The position numbers and the translations under genes are program-made. Below, piece after piece: positions 32,269 to 41,894 of a stretch of DNA of 64,000 nucleotides. Position 1 is the first letter of the stretch; every line of letters begins with the position of its first letter. Source of the stretch: DASXAI01 sp963728985 (GTDB taxonomy: Bacteria > Actinomycetota > Acidimicrobiia > Acidimicrobiales > Ilumatobacteraceae); the NCBI GenBank assembly GCA_963728985.1, contig CAVSME010000009.1, positions 558,001 through 622,000 on the forward strand, written 5' to 3'. The notes beneath the pieces are model-generated. The model had not been told where the DNA came from, searched no databases, and was given only the letters and a program-made list of their open reading frames with translations.

Positions 32269-32649
32269 TCAGGTTTGCCGATGACCACTCAGCCGTTCGA
32301 TGCTCAAGGCGACGAGACGCTCGTCCTCCTTCGGCACGTGACGCGCTCGACCCAGTACGCCGACGCTCCAGAGCTCACCGTTGTCGTCCACGCCCTCGGC
32401 ATTGAAGGCGACGATGTGGCCGTCGGTCGCTCGCCAGACCTCGTCTGTCGCGACCGGGAACTCGACCCGGTCATCCACGACCGCGTAGCGCACCGGCACG
32501 ATGGCGGGAAGGGCACCGACGGTGATCGCCATTCGACCTCGGTTCGTGCTGGCCAGCCGCTCCATGCACGCCAGATGGTCGAGATGCGTGCATCCTGGCT
32601 GATCAGGTAGGACGTCTCGGTCGGGCACCGGCGCATGCACGGCGCTCAC
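32269..32649 (-). CDS. PPOX-type split-barrel flavoprotein
   Basis: A 126-residue PNPOx-like protein: CMERLASTNRGRMAITVGAL, VPVRYAVVDDRVEFPVATDE, FNAEGVD, LWSVGVLGRARHV and LVALSIERLSGHR. Start is GTG at 32649, whose GTGA overlaps the stop of the AhpD-like gene, so it is translated after it. It is the shortest of the seven PPOX genes here. Confidence 0.84.
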   Translation of the reverse strand: MSAVHAPVPDRDVLPDQPGCTHLDHLACMERLASTNRGRMAITVGALPAIVPVRYAVVDDRVEFPVATDEVWRATDGHIVAFNAEGVDDNGELWSVGVLGRARHVPKEDERLVALSIERLSGHRQT

Positions 32650-33014
32650 CCCGACCCCGTCGGTCGGCCAGCGGCCGAACCGGCGAACTCGTGGTAGGCC
32701 TCCCAGGCGCGCGGGCCGTAGACACTGGCCGTGCCGCCGTCCATGAGGAGGGCGACGCCCAGGGCTTCCGCCACTTCGTCGGCGGCTGCCCCTCGACGGG
32801 CCGCCGCCTTGGCGTGATAGGCGATGCAACCGTCGCAGTGCTTCACCACTGCCGCCACCATCGCCATGAGCTCTTTCATGCGCCCGGACAGGGCGCCGTC
32901 GAGCATCACGGCATCGTGGAGCTCACCGAAGCCCCGCCACACGTCGGGGATGGCATGGCGCAAATCCCGCGTCGGCAGGCGCAACTCGTCGATCACATCC
33001 TGGTGACAGGTCAT
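32646..33014 (-). CDS. AhpD-like / carboxymuconolactone decarboxylase-family protein
   Basis: A 122-residue alkylhydroperoxidase-like protein. VVKHCDGCIAYHAKAAARRG holds the redox-active CxxC and following histidine, and MKELMAMVAAVV precedes it as in AhpD. This suggests peroxide or disulfide reduction. The ATG at 33014 lies 6 nt after the -10 CACGCT, so the message is predicted leaderless. It is first in a two-gene unit with the PPOX gene at 32269. Confidence 0.88.
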   Translation of the reverse strand: MTCHQDVIDELRLPTRDLRHAIPDVWRGFGELHDAVMLDGALSGRMKELMAMVAAVVKHCDGCIAYHAKAAARRGAAADEVAEALGVALLMDGGTASVYGPRAWEAYHEFAGSAAGRPTGSG

Positions 33015-33049
33015 GGGTCCAGCGTGCACGCAGGACGAGTGGGCCACGA

Positions 33050-33063
33050 GGGGCGAACGTCCC
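33050..33063 (-). promoter_or_regulatory. DevR-type box, leaderless AhpD-like promoter
   Basis: GGGGCGAACGTCCC (12 of 14). On the minus strand CACGCT (33026-33021) follows after 23 nt. Confidence 0.83.
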
Positions 33064-33069
33064 GACCTG

Positions 33070-33083
33070 GCGACGAAGGTCCC
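33070..33083. promoter_or_regulatory. Accessory DevR-type box in a triple array
   Basis: GCGACGAAGGTCCC (12 of 14) lies between the two promoter-proximal boxes, 20 nt (centre to centre) from the box at 33050 and 30 nt from that at 33100. It may raise regulator occupancy for both divergent promoters. Confidence 0.65.
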
Positions 33084-33099
33084 GACTGGGCCGAACGCG

Positions 33100-33113
33100 G
33101 GGACCTTGGTCCC
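33100..33113 (+). promoter_or_regulatory. Perfect palindromic DevR-type box, ABC exporter promoter
   Basis: GGGACCTTGGTCCC, the exact palindrome. GACCGT (33137-33142) follows after 23 nt, then a short leader with GGGAGGAG. Confidence 0.92.
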
Positions 33114-33169
33114 TGTCGAGCGAGCGACCCGAGCGCGACCGTGCTCCTGACACGAGGGAGGAGCACCCC

Positions 33170-33916
33170 ATGGACGTCGACGTCTTGCCCAGCGAACCGG
33201 CCCCGCTCCTCGAGGCGAGGTCGGTGCGGAAGGTCTACCGGTCCGCGGGCGGCGCGGTGATGGCCCTCGACGGCATCGATCTGCGCGTCGAGCGGGGAGA
33301 GATGGTCGCGGTCATGGGTCCCTCGGGCTCGGGCAAGACGACGCTGTTGAACTGCCTCTCCGGACTCGACGAGATCGACGGCGGCAACGTCCTGGTCGAT
33401 GGCCGTGATCTCTTCGCCATGAGCGACGCCGAGCGCACCAGGCACCGGGCCTCGGCGATGGGCTTCATCTTCCAGGCCTTCAACCTCATCCCCGTGTTCA
33501 CCGCCGTCGAGAACGTCGAGCTGCCGCTCCTGCTGAGGAACACCGCTCCTCGGCTCGCCCGCGAGCGGGCCCTGGCCATGCTCGACCGGGTCGGGCTGTC
33601 GCACCGCGCCACCCACCGGCCCAACGAACTGTCCGGCGGCGAGCAGCAGCGGGTGACGATCGCCAGAGCGCTGGTCGGCCGACCCGCCATCGTGTGGGCC
33701 GACGAGCCCACCGGGAACCTCGACAGCGCGATGGCGACATCGGTCATGGACCTCCTCCGGCAGCTCAACGCCGAGGAACAGCAGACCATCGTGCTGGTGA
33801 CCCACGACTCGACCATCGGCGCCACCGCCGGCCGGCTGCTGCGCATGCGCGACGGCCGCTTCGACGAGGACCAGGTCCAGGGCGCCGCACCCGCTGCTCT
33901 CGCCACGGCCGGGTGA
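33170..33916 (+). CDS. ABC transporter ATPase (MacB/LolD type)
   Basis: A 248-residue ATPase of the MacB/LolD/FtsE group: Walker A GPSGSGKTTLLN, the Q-loop in FIFQAFNLIPVFTAVENVEL, signature LSGGEQQRVTIARAL, Walker B IVWADEPTGNLD and the H-loop THD. ATG at 33170 follows GGGAGGAGC. It pairs with the large FtsX-type permease starting 4 nt after its stop. Such pairs move lipoproteins, lipids or peptides by a mechanical cycle, not by classical transport. The box at 33100 ties it to the regulon. Confidence 0.93.
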   Translation: MDVDVLPSEPAPLLEARSVRKVYRSAGGAVMALDGIDLRVERGEMVAVMGPSGSGKTTLLNCLSGLDEIDGGNVLVDGRDLFAMSDAERTRHRASAMGFIFQAFNLIPVFTAVENVELPLLLRNTAPRLARERALAMLDRVGLSHRATHRPNELSGGEQQRVTIARALVGRPAIVWADEPTGNLDSAMATSVMDLLRQLNAEEQQTIVLVTHDSTIGATAGRLLRMRDGRFDEDQVQGAAPAALATAG

Positions 33917-33920
33917 CGCG

Positions 33921-36855
33921 ATGTTCCCGGAGCTCACCCCGCCGCTCCTCGTCCTGCTCGGTGCCGCCCTGGCCGGCGTCGGCTACCTCGTCGCCCGCGG
34001 GCCCGTGCTGCGACGCCTTGCCTTCCGCCAGGTCGCGCGCCGCCGCACGGAAGCGGTGCTGATCATCGGCGGCTCGATCCTGGGTACTGCCCTCATCGTC
34101 AGCAGCCTCTCGGTCGGCGACTCGCTCAACACTTCGATCCGCGCCATCGCCGGGCGCTCGCTCGGCGCGATCGACGAGCGGATCACGACTACGGCCCCCG
34201 ACCGCGGGGAGCAGATCGCCGCGCGGTTGGCCGGCCTGGCCGGCGACCCGAACATCGACGGGATCCTTACCGTCCACCACGTCGTCGCCGCCTCGGCGCG
34301 CCAGCAGGAAACGGCGACGAAGGCGGAGCCGATCACGTGGGTGTGGGATCTCGACTTCGATGCAGCCTCCTCCTTCGGTGGCGCCGACTCCGGCCTGGGC
34401 GGCCCCACGCCGTCGGCGGGCCAGGTCGTCATCAACGACGAGCTGGCCGCCCGGCTCGACGCTCGCCCCGGCGACACGGTGACGTTCTTCCTCTTCGACC
34501 AGCAGGTCGACGCCACCGTGGCCAGGGTCGTTCCCCGGCGCGGGCTGGCCGGCATGGGCCTCGGGTCGACGGTCAACCCCGGCGCGTTCTTCGCTCCTGG
34601 CACGCTCGACGCCGTCGCCCGCCGAGCAGGAGGTACGGCTGCCCCGGCCACGAGCGTCCTCATCTCCAACCGTGGCGGCGTCGAGGCTGGTGCCGCGCTC
34701 ACCGACACGGTGACGGCTCGTGTCCAAGGGGCGCTCGGACCGTCGCTCGCCGGTACCTCGGTGGTCACCGCGAAGCGAGACGTGCTGGATGCCGCCGACC
34801 GGACGGCGTCACTCATGGGGTCGCTGTTCCTGTTCATCGGGAGCTTCAGCATCATCGCCGGCGTCCTGCTGCTCGTGAACGTGTTCGTGATGCTGGCCGA
34901 GGAGCGCAAGAGCCAGCTGGGCATGTTGCGCGCCATCGGCCTCACCCGCCGGCGCCTCGTCGGCGAGTTCGCCATCGAGGGGAGCGTGTACGCGCTGATC
35001 GCCGGCTTCGTCGGTCTCGGTCTCGGCTGGGTCGTCGGTCGCGGCGTGGTGGCCGTCGCGTCCGGCATCTTCGACCAGTGGAACACCAGTGGCAACTCGC
35101 TGGACATCACGTTCGGCATCACCCGCACCAGCCTCATCAACGGCTTCGCCGGCGGCTTCGTCATCGCCTTCGTCACGGTGATCCTGACGAGCATCCGGCT
35201 CAGCCGGCTCAACGTCATCGCCGCCATCCGCGACCTCCCGCCCGATGGGAACAAGGTGCTCCGCCGTCGCTGGGTCGTCCTGTCCACCGTCGTGTCGGCC
35301 GTGTTGGCGGTGGCCTCCGTGCCCGTCGTGGCGGCCAGCGCCGGTGCCGGCGCCTACCTCCTCCCGTCCCTGGCCCTGCTCTTCGCCATCCCACTTCTCC
35401 TGCGCTGGTTCCGCCCGCATGCCGTGTGGACCGCGGCTGCGCTCAGCATCCTCGCCTGGGGCATGTTCGCCAACGTGCTGCGGCCCCACATCTTCGACTC
35501 GTCCACCATGACGCCTTACATCGTGCTCGGCGTCCTCGTGACCTTCTCGGCCGTACTGCTCGTCGCCGAGAACCAGCGCGTGCTGCTGCGCCCGATCCGC
35601 CGCCTGCTCGAGAAGCCATCCGAGCTGGCCCTCACGGCCCGCCTCGCCATCGCCTACCCAACGGCCCGCCGCTTCCGTACGGGCGCCACGCTGATCATGT
35701 ACAGCATCGTTGTGTTCGTGGTCGTGCTGCTGACCCAGATCTCGGCGATCATGGGCGCCTCGATCTCGACCGCGGTCGCCGACGCCAGCGGGGGTTGGAC
35801 GCACCGGGTCGATGTCAACGGCGCGACGCCCATCGCTGATCCGACCGGCGCGTTGAGCTCCGGCCCGCTCACCGGGCGCGTCGCCGAGGTGACGTCACTG
35901 CTCCTCGCCGACGTCACCGCCACTGATCCCGGCCATCGCGCCGACAGGCCGCTCCAGGCGGTCGCAGTCGGCATCCCGCAAGACGCGCTCGATGAACCAT
36001 CAACTCGTCCTGGACAAGCGGATGGACCGGTTCCCGGACGACGCCAGCGCGTGGCGGGCCGTCGCCGACGACCCATCCCTCGTCATGGTCGACGGGTTCT
36101 TCGGCGGCACCGGCGGCCCACAGGGCCAGCCGTTCCGCCCCGGCGATCTCTTCACGATCACCGATCCGGAGTCCGGTGCCAGGCACGTGGTGACGATCGC
36201 CGGCGTGCTGGCCAGCGCCGCCGCGTTCACGAACATCGGCGCCGGCGAGTACCGCTATCCCATCATCACCACTGAAGCCGCCGTCCGGGAAGGTTTCGGC
36301 AACAGTCGCGCCACGAGCTTCATGCTGAGGGCGACGAGTGCCGACGACGCCGCCCTGGTCGCCGACCTCCAGGGCCGGTTCCTGGCCTCCGGCGTCGTGG
36401 CCGTCAACATCCACGACCGGGTCGAGCAGGACTTCGCCGCCAGCCGTAGCTTCTTCCGGCTCATGCAGGGCTTCCTCGCCCTCGGCCTCCTCGTCGGCAT
36501 TGCCGGTCTCGGCGTGGTCATGGTGCGAGCGGTGCGAGAACGTCGCCGCACCATCGGCGTGCTCCGTGCGCTCGGCTTCCGAGCACGCGCCATCCAACGA
36601 TCGTTCCTCGCCGAGAGTACGTTCGTCGCCGTCGAGGGCATCCTCATCGGTGCCGTGCTGGGCGTGATCACCACGTGGCTGCTCTACCGGAACGCGGCGA
36701 CGTTCCAGGGCCTGCGGGCCCCCTACCCGATCGCCTGGCGGGACATCGGCGTCATCCTCTCATGCACGTTCGTGGCGTCGATCCTCGCCACCCTCGGCCC
36801 TGCCCACCGGGCCGCCGCCATCCGCCCCGCCGTCGCCGTTCGCACGGCCGACTGA
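33921..36855 (+). pseudogene. FtsX/MacB-type permease with one frameshift
   Basis: About 977 residues if read through: an N-terminal TM, an extracytoplasmic domain, a four-TM core (FIGSFSIIAGVLLLVNVFVM, then EERKSQLGMLRAIGLTRRRL), a second set of TMs, another exposed domain and a C-terminal FtsX domain (RERRRTIGVLRALGFRARAI). The frame changes by one base near 35990, where QDALDEP is followed, one base out, by HQLVLDKRMDRFPDD; both flanks are otherwise intact. This is either a sequencing error or a recent mutation. The two halves would run 33921-36005 (approximately) and 35992-36855. Confidence 0.82.
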
Positions 36856-36920
36856 CCCGTCCCGCCACCGCTTGTGTGCGCGAAATTCGAGACGTTGTCG
36901 CGAATTCCGTCACACAGACT

Positions 36921-36934
36921 GGGACCTTGGGCCC
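36921..36934 (+). promoter_or_regulatory. DevR-type box, acs-pdh operon promoter
   Basis: GGGACCTTGGGCCC, full match. GACGAT (36958-36963) follows after 23 nt and the GTG at 36970 after 6 nt, so the five-gene message is probably leaderless. Confidence 0.92.
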
Positions 36935-36969
36935 TGGTCGCCCCGACCGACGGCAGGGACGATCGCGGA

Positions 36970-38712
36970 GTGGAAACCGTCACGCCGAACTTGTGGCGCA
37001 CCGACATCGGGGCGACGTTCAGCTGGCAAGGAGCGGCAGACGCACTGGATGGCCTGCCAGAGGGGCGAGGCCTGAACATCGCCCATGAGTGCGTCGACCG
37101 CCACGCCGCCGGCAGCCGCAGCGATCGGGTCGCGCTGCGTCACCGCGGCCGGCGAGGAACGTGGCGCGCGGTGACCTACGTCGAGCTCCGGGACCTCACG
37201 AGCCGATTCGCCAATGTCTTGGCCGGACTGGGTGTGGGCGCCGGTGAGCGCGTCTTCGTGCTCCTCGGCCGCCGGCCAGAGCTGCACGTCGCCGTGCTCG
37301 GGGCACTGAAGCACCGCGCCGTCGCCAGCACCCTGTTCTCCGCCTTCGGCCCCGAGCCGATCCGTCAGCGCATGGCCATCGGCGACGGGCGGGTCCTGGT
37401 GACGACCAGGGCGCTGTACGAACGCAAGGTGGCGCCCATCCGCGCCGATCTCCCTGGGCTTCGCCACGTGCTCATCGTCGGCGAGGGGCCACCACCCGAA
37501 GGCACCCTCCATCTCGCCCCGTTGATGGCCCAGGCGGCGCCGGTCTACGAGATCGGCCCGACCGACCCGGGCGCCATGGCGCTCCTGCACTTCACCAGCG
37601 GTACGACGGGTACGCCGAAGGCCGCCGTCCACGTGCACGAGGCCGTCGTCGCCCATCTGGTCACGGCCCGGTTCGCCCTCGATCTCCACGATGACGACGT
37701 CTTCTGGTGCACCGCCGATCCGGGTTGGGTGACCGGAACCTCGTACGGCATCGTCGCCCCACTCGCGCTTGGCATCACCAGTGTCGTGGACGAGGGCGAC
37801 TTCGACGCCGAGCGCTGGTACGACGTCCTCGCCGAGGAACAGGTCACCGTGTGGTACACGGCTCCCACCGCGGTGCGCATGATGATGCGGGCGGGAGCCG
37901 ACGCCGCTCGCCGTCATTGGCTCCCTGCCCTGCGTTTCATCGCCAGCGTCGGTGAGCCCCTCAACCCCGAAGCCGTGCGCTGGGGCGTCGAAGCGTTCGG
38001 CCTTCCCATCCACGACAACTGGTGGCAGACGGAGACCGGCGCCATCATGATCGCCAACGCGATCGCCGACGACATCCGTCCCGGCTCGATGGGGCGACCC
38101 CTGCCCGGTGTCGAGGCGACGATCCTCCGACGCGGCGACGACGGCGCCCTGATCCGCCACGGCGATGCGGTGGAGGAAGTCATGGAGCCGATGAGCGAAG
38201 GCGAGCTGGCGCTGCGTCCCGGCTGGCCCTCCATGTTCCGCGGGTACCTCGGCGAGGAAGCGCGATACCGGGCGTGCTTCGCGGGCGGGTGGTACCTCAC
38301 CGGCGATCTCGCCCGGCGCGACGACGATGGCTACTTCTGGTTCGTCGCCCGTGGAGACGATGTCATCAAGTCCGCCGGTCACCTCATCGGCCCCTTCGAG
38401 GTGGAGAGCGTCCTGATGGAGCACCCCGCCGTCGCCGAGGCCGGCGTCATCGGCAAGCCGGATCCTCTCGTCGGCCAGCTGGTCAAGGCGTTCGTCACCC
38501 TGCGCGCCGGGAAGACCGCCAGCCCCGAACTTCACGACGAGATCGTGGCCCACAGCCGCCGCCGGCTTGGTGCCGCCGTCGCGCCGAAGGAGCTCGAGTT
38601 CGTCGAACACCTACCCAAGACCCGTAGCGGCAAGATCGTCCGCCGCCTGCTCCACGCTCGCGAGCTCGGGCTGCCCGAGGGCGACGTGTCCGCCTTGGAG
38701 GACCACCCATGA
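36970..38712 (+). CDS. acsA: Acetyl-CoA synthetase (AMP-forming)
   Basis: A 580-residue AMP-forming acyl-CoA synthetase. LLHFTSGTTGTPKAAVHVHE is the ATP-binding loop, HDNWWQTETG the acetyl-CoA-synthetase-type motif (the tryptophan limits the pocket to small acids), YLTGDLARRDDDGYFW the core, and LPKTRSGKIVRR contains the lysine that is acetylated in regulation. It makes acetyl-CoA from acetate with ATP. Start GTG at 36970 is set by promoter geometry. Its stop overlaps the E1-alpha ATG (38709-38712). It is the first of five coupled genes. Confidence 0.92.
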   Translation: METVTPNLWRTDIGATFSWQGAADALDGLPEGRGLNIAHECVDRHAAGSRSDRVALRHRGRRGTWRAVTYVELRDLTSRFANVLAGLGVGAGERVFVLLGRRPELHVAVLGALKHRAVASTLFSAFGPEPIRQRMAIGDGRVLVTTRALYERKVAPIRADLPGLRHVLIVGEGPPPEGTLHLAPLMAQAAPVYEIGPTDPGAMALLHFTSGTTGTPKAAVHVHEAVVAHLVTARFALDLHDDDVFWCTADPGWVTGTSYGIVAPLALGITSVVDEGDFDAERWYDVLAEEQVTVWYTAPTAVRMMMRAGADAARRHWLPALRFIASVGEPLNPEAVRWGVEAFGLPIHDNWWQTETGAIMIANAIADDIRPGSMGRPLPGVEATILRRGDDGALIRHGDAVEEVMEPMSEGELALRPGWPSMFRGYLGEEARYRACFAGGWYLTGDLARRDDDGYFWFVARGDDVIKSAGHLIGPFEVESVLMEHPAVAEAGVIGKPDPLVGQLVKAFVTLRAGKTASPELHDEIVAHSRRRLGAAVAPKELEFVEHLPKTRSGKIVRRLLHARELGLPEGDVSALEDHP

Positions 38713-39686
38713 CCGATCTCATCGACATCGAGCACGGGCAAGCCCTCTATCGGGAGATGCTGCGCATCCGCCGGTTCGAGGAGCGTTGCGTCGAGCTCTA
38801 CAGCGCCACCAAGATTCGCGGCTTCATGCACCTCTACATCGGCGAGGAAGCCGTCGCCGTAGGCGTGATGCAAGCGATCCTCCCCACCGACGCCGTCGTC
38901 GCCACCTACCGCGAGCACGGTCACGCACTGGCCCGCGGCATCCCGGCCACCACGATCATGGCGGAGATGTTCGGGCGGGTCGAGGGCTGCAGCCGGGGTC
39001 GGGGTGGCTCGATGCACATCTTCGACACGAAGGCGCGCTTCTACGGCGGCAATGCCATCGTCGGCGGCGGCCTGCCCATCGCCGTTGGGCTGGCGCTGGC
39101 CGACAAGATGCGAGACAGCCACGACGTGACCGTCTGCTTCTTCGGCGACGGTGCGGTCGCCGAGGGCGAGTTCCATGAATGCCTGAACCTCGCCGCGCTG
39201 TGGCGCCTGCCCGTGCTCTTCTGCTGCGAGAACAACCTCTACGCAATGGGCACCTCCGTGGCCCGGTCCGAGTCCGAGACCGACCTCGTCCTGAAGGCCA
39301 GCAGCTACGAGATGGCGTCGTGGTGGGTGGACGGCATGGACGTGCTGGCCGTCGAAGAGGCCGCTCGCCGGGCCGTCGAGTCGATCCGCGCCGGCGGCGG
39401 CCCTCACTTCCTCGAATGCCGGACGTACCGGTACCGGGCCCACTCCATGTACGACCCCGAGCTCTACCGGGATCGGGCCGAAGTCGAGCTCTGGAAGCAG
39501 CGCGACCCGTTGGTGGTGCTGCACGAACACCTCGAGGCGGCGGGCGCGCTCGACGCCGACGGTGACCAGTTGCTCGAAGACGACGTCGGTGCCGAGATCG
39601 ACGACGCCATCGCCAGCGCGGAGGCGGGCCACCTCGAGCCGGTGAACGACCTGACCCGGTTCGTGTACAGCGAGGTGGCCCAATGA
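38709..39686 (+). CDS. pdhA: Pyruvate/acetoin dehydrogenase E1 alpha subunit
   Basis: A 325-residue thiamine-diphosphate enzyme subunit. GDGAVAEGEFHECLNLAALW and ENNLYAMGT form the ThDP-binding GDG..N motif, ATYREHGHALARG and GRGGSMHIFD are E1-alpha signatures, and YRYRAHSMYDP is the region of the phosphorylation loop in eukaryotes. With E1 beta and E2 it oxidises a 2-oxo acid (pyruvate most likely) or acetoin to acetyl-CoA. The exact substrate is not decided by sequence. ATGA overlaps on both sides mark a coupled operon. Confidence 0.91.
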   Translation: MTDLIDIEHGQALYREMLRIRRFEERCVELYSATKIRGFMHLYIGEEAVAVGVMQAILPTDAVVATYREHGHALARGIPATTIMAEMFGRVEGCSRGRGGSMHIFDTKARFYGGNAIVGGGLPIAVGLALADKMRDSHDVTVCFFGDGAVAEGEFHECLNLAALWRLPVLFCCENNLYAMGTSVARSESETDLVLKASSYEMASWWVDGMDVLAVEEAARRAVESIRAGGGPHFLECRTYRYRAHSMYDPELYRDRAEVELWKQRDPLVVLHEHLEAAGALDADGDQLLEDDVGAEIDDAIASAEAGHLEPVNDLTRFVYSEVAQ

Positions 39687-40693
39687 GCACCGTCACGGAA
39701 ACGGCCGTCGGTATGCGAATGACGTACCGCGAAGCGGCGCGAACGGCGCTGCGCGAAGCGCTCCTTGCTGACGAGCGGGTCTTCCTGATGGGCGAGGACG
39801 TCGGCCGGTACGGCGGCTGCTTCGCTGTAAGCAAGGGCCTTCTGGAGGAGTTCGGCCCGGACCGCATCCGCGACACTCCACTGTCGGAGTCGGCGTTCGT
39901 CGGGGCCGGCATCGGTGCCGCGATCAACGGTCTCCGGCCCATCGTCGAGATCATGACGGTGAACTTCAGCCTCCTCGCCCTCGACCAGATCCTGAACAAC
40001 GCGGCCACCTTCCTGCACATGTCGGGGGGCCAGATCTCCGTACCGCTCGTGATCCGGATGACGACCGGAGCGGGTCGCCAGCTGGCGGCTCAGCACTCCC
40101 ACAGCCTCGAGGGCTGGTACGCCCACATCCCGGGCCTGAAGGTGCTGGCGCCGGGTACGTGCCACGACGCACGGTGGATGCTCGCCGGCGCCCTCGCCGA
40201 CCCCGATCCGGTTCTGCTCTTCGAACATGCCGCCCTGTACAACACCGACGGCGACGTCGGCCCGGTGCCCGAGCCGGCGACGATCGGCGCCGCCGCCATC
40301 CGCCGGCGCGGCACCGATCTCACGATCATCACCTACGGAGGGTCGCTGGCGAAGTGCGTGGCCGCCGCCGACCAGCTCGCCGAGTCCGGCGTCGACGCCG
40401 AAGTCCTCGACCTCCGGTCCCTTCGACCCCTCGACGACGCGACCGTGCTCGGCTCCGTGCGGGCCACGCGCCGGGCACTCATCGTCGACGAGGGCTGGCG
40501 GAGCGGCAGCATCTCCGCCGAGCTCAGCGCCCGCATCATGGAGGGGGCGTTCTACGAGCTCGACGCACCGGTCGGCCGGCTCTGCTCGGCCGAGGTACCG
40601 ATGCCCTACGCCAAGCACCTCGAGGACGCCGCAATCCCGCAGGCGACCACGATCGTGGAAGCGGCCAGGAAGGTGCTGAGCGACGATGGGTGA
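39683..40693 (+). CDS. pdhB: Pyruvate/acetoin dehydrogenase E1 beta subunit
   Basis: A 336-residue E1-beta protein: MTYREAARTALREALLADER, MGEDVGRYGGCFAVSKGLLE, DTPLSESAFVGAGIGAAING (a conserved glutamate that activates ThDP lies in the ESAF region), and RMTTGAGRQLAAQHSHSLEG. It assembles with E1 alpha as a heterotetramer. It overlaps the E2 gene by 8 nt at its 3' end and the E1-alpha stop at its start. Confidence 0.92.
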   Translation: MSTVTETAVGMRMTYREAARTALREALLADERVFLMGEDVGRYGGCFAVSKGLLEEFGPDRIRDTPLSESAFVGAGIGAAINGLRPIVEIMTVNFSLLALDQILNNAATFLHMSGGQISVPLVIRMTTGAGRQLAAQHSHSLEGWYAHIPGLKVLAPGTCHDARWMLAGALADPDPVLLFEHAALYNTDGDVGPVPEPATIGAAAIRRRGTDLTIITYGGSLAKCVAAADQLAESGVDAEVLDLRSLRPLDDATVLGSVRATRRALIVDEGWRSGSISAELSARIMEGAFYELDAPVGRLCSAEVPMPYAKHLEDAAIPQATTIVEAARKVLSDDG

Positions 40694-41894
40694 GCTCTTG
40701 ATGCCATCCCTCGGCGCCGACATGGACGCCGGCACGGTCATCGAATGGCTCGTCAAACCCGGCGACCACGTGCACCGCGGTGACATCGTCGCCGTGGTCG
40801 ACACCGACAAGGCCGATGTCGACATCGAGGTCTTCGAGACCGGCACCGTGTCCGAGTTGCTCGTGCCGCTCGGCATCAAGGTCCCGGTCGGGACACCGCT
40901 CGCCCGTCTGGATGGAGCGGTCGCGCCGGCGGCGCCACCGCCCACCGAGCCAGCGGTGTCGCCACCCTCCGAACCCGAGGTCGCGCTACTCGCGCCGCCA
41001 CCGGAACCCCCGGCCCGCCCGGCCGAGACGGTGACCCAGGCGCCCGCGCCTGCAGGCGAGACCCACTCGCCCATCGTGCGGCGCCTGGCCCACCACCTCG
41101 GCATCGACCTGGCCGCAGTGGTGGGCACGGGACCGCACGGCTCGATCACCCGCCACGATGTCGAGCAGGCCGCCGCCACCCGCGCTGCGCCACCGCCCAT
41201 CACCACCACAACCCGGCGGACCGACGACCAGCCGCTCGCCATGCGGCGGGCCATCGCCAAGCTCATGACCAGGTCGGCCCGCGAAATTCCGCAGTACCAC
41301 CTCGCCACCCGCATCGACCTCTCCTCCGCCCTGGTCTGGCTCGAGCAGGCGAACCTCGAACGGCCGGTGAGCGAGCGGATCCTGCCCGCCATCCTCCTGT
41401 TGAGAGCGACGGCCCTGGCGGCGAAGAAGTTCCCCGACTTCAACGGCTTTTGGATCGATGACGAACTCCGGCCGTCCCTCTCCGTCCACCTCGGCGTCGC
41501 CATCGCGCTCCGCACTGGCGGACTGATCGCGCCGGCGATCCACGACGCCGATGCGAAGGACCTCGACACCCTGATGCGCGAGCTACGTGACCTCGTCGGG
41601 CGTACACGAAGCGGTCACCTGCGTAGTTCGGAGATGGCCGATCCGACCTTGACGGTCACCAACCTGGGTGACAATGGGGTCGAGGTGGTGCATGGCCTCA
41701 TCTACCCGCCCCAAGTCGCGCTCGTCGGCTTCGGCACCATCCTCGAACAGCCGTGGGCCAGCGACGGCATGGTCGGCTCCCGCCGCACCGTCACCGCTAC
41801 GCTCGCCGCCGATCATCGGGCCAGCGACGGTGCCCGAGGGGCCCGCTTCTTGTCCCACATCGACCGTCTCCTCCGGGATCCGAGAGAGCTGTGA
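40686..41894 (+). CDS. pdhC: Dihydrolipoamide acyltransferase E2
   Basis: A 402-residue E2 with one lipoyl domain (1-75; lipoylated lysine in VVDTDKADVDIEVFETG), a Pro/Ala linker (about 80-115), a peripheral-subunit-binding domain (SPIVRRLAHHLGIDLAAVVG) and the catalytic acyltransferase domain ending TATLADHRASDGARGARFL, which carries the H-x3-D-G active-site motif. No E3 (lipoamide dehydrogenase) gene is in the operon, so E3 must come from elsewhere. Its stop overlaps the acyl carrier protein GTG (41891-41894). Confidence 0.92.
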   Translation: MGELLMPSLGADMDAGTVIEWLVKPGDHVHRGDIVAVVDTDKADVDIEVFETGTVSELLVPLGIKVPVGTPLARLDGAVAPAAPPPTEPAVSPPSEPEVALLAPPPEPPARPAETVTQAPAPAGETHSPIVRRLAHHLGIDLAAVVGTGPHGSITRHDVEQAAATRAAPPPITTTTRRTDDQPLAMRRAIAKLMTRSAREIPQYHLATRIDLSSALVWLEQANLERPVSERILPAILLLRATALAAKKFPDFNGFWIDDELRPSLSVHLGVAIALRTGGLIAPAIHDADAKDLDTLMRELRDLVGRTRSGHLRSSEMADPTLTVTNLGDNGVEVVHGLIYPPQVALVGFGTILEQPWASDGMVGSRRTVTATLAADHRASDGARGARFLSHIDRLLRDPREL

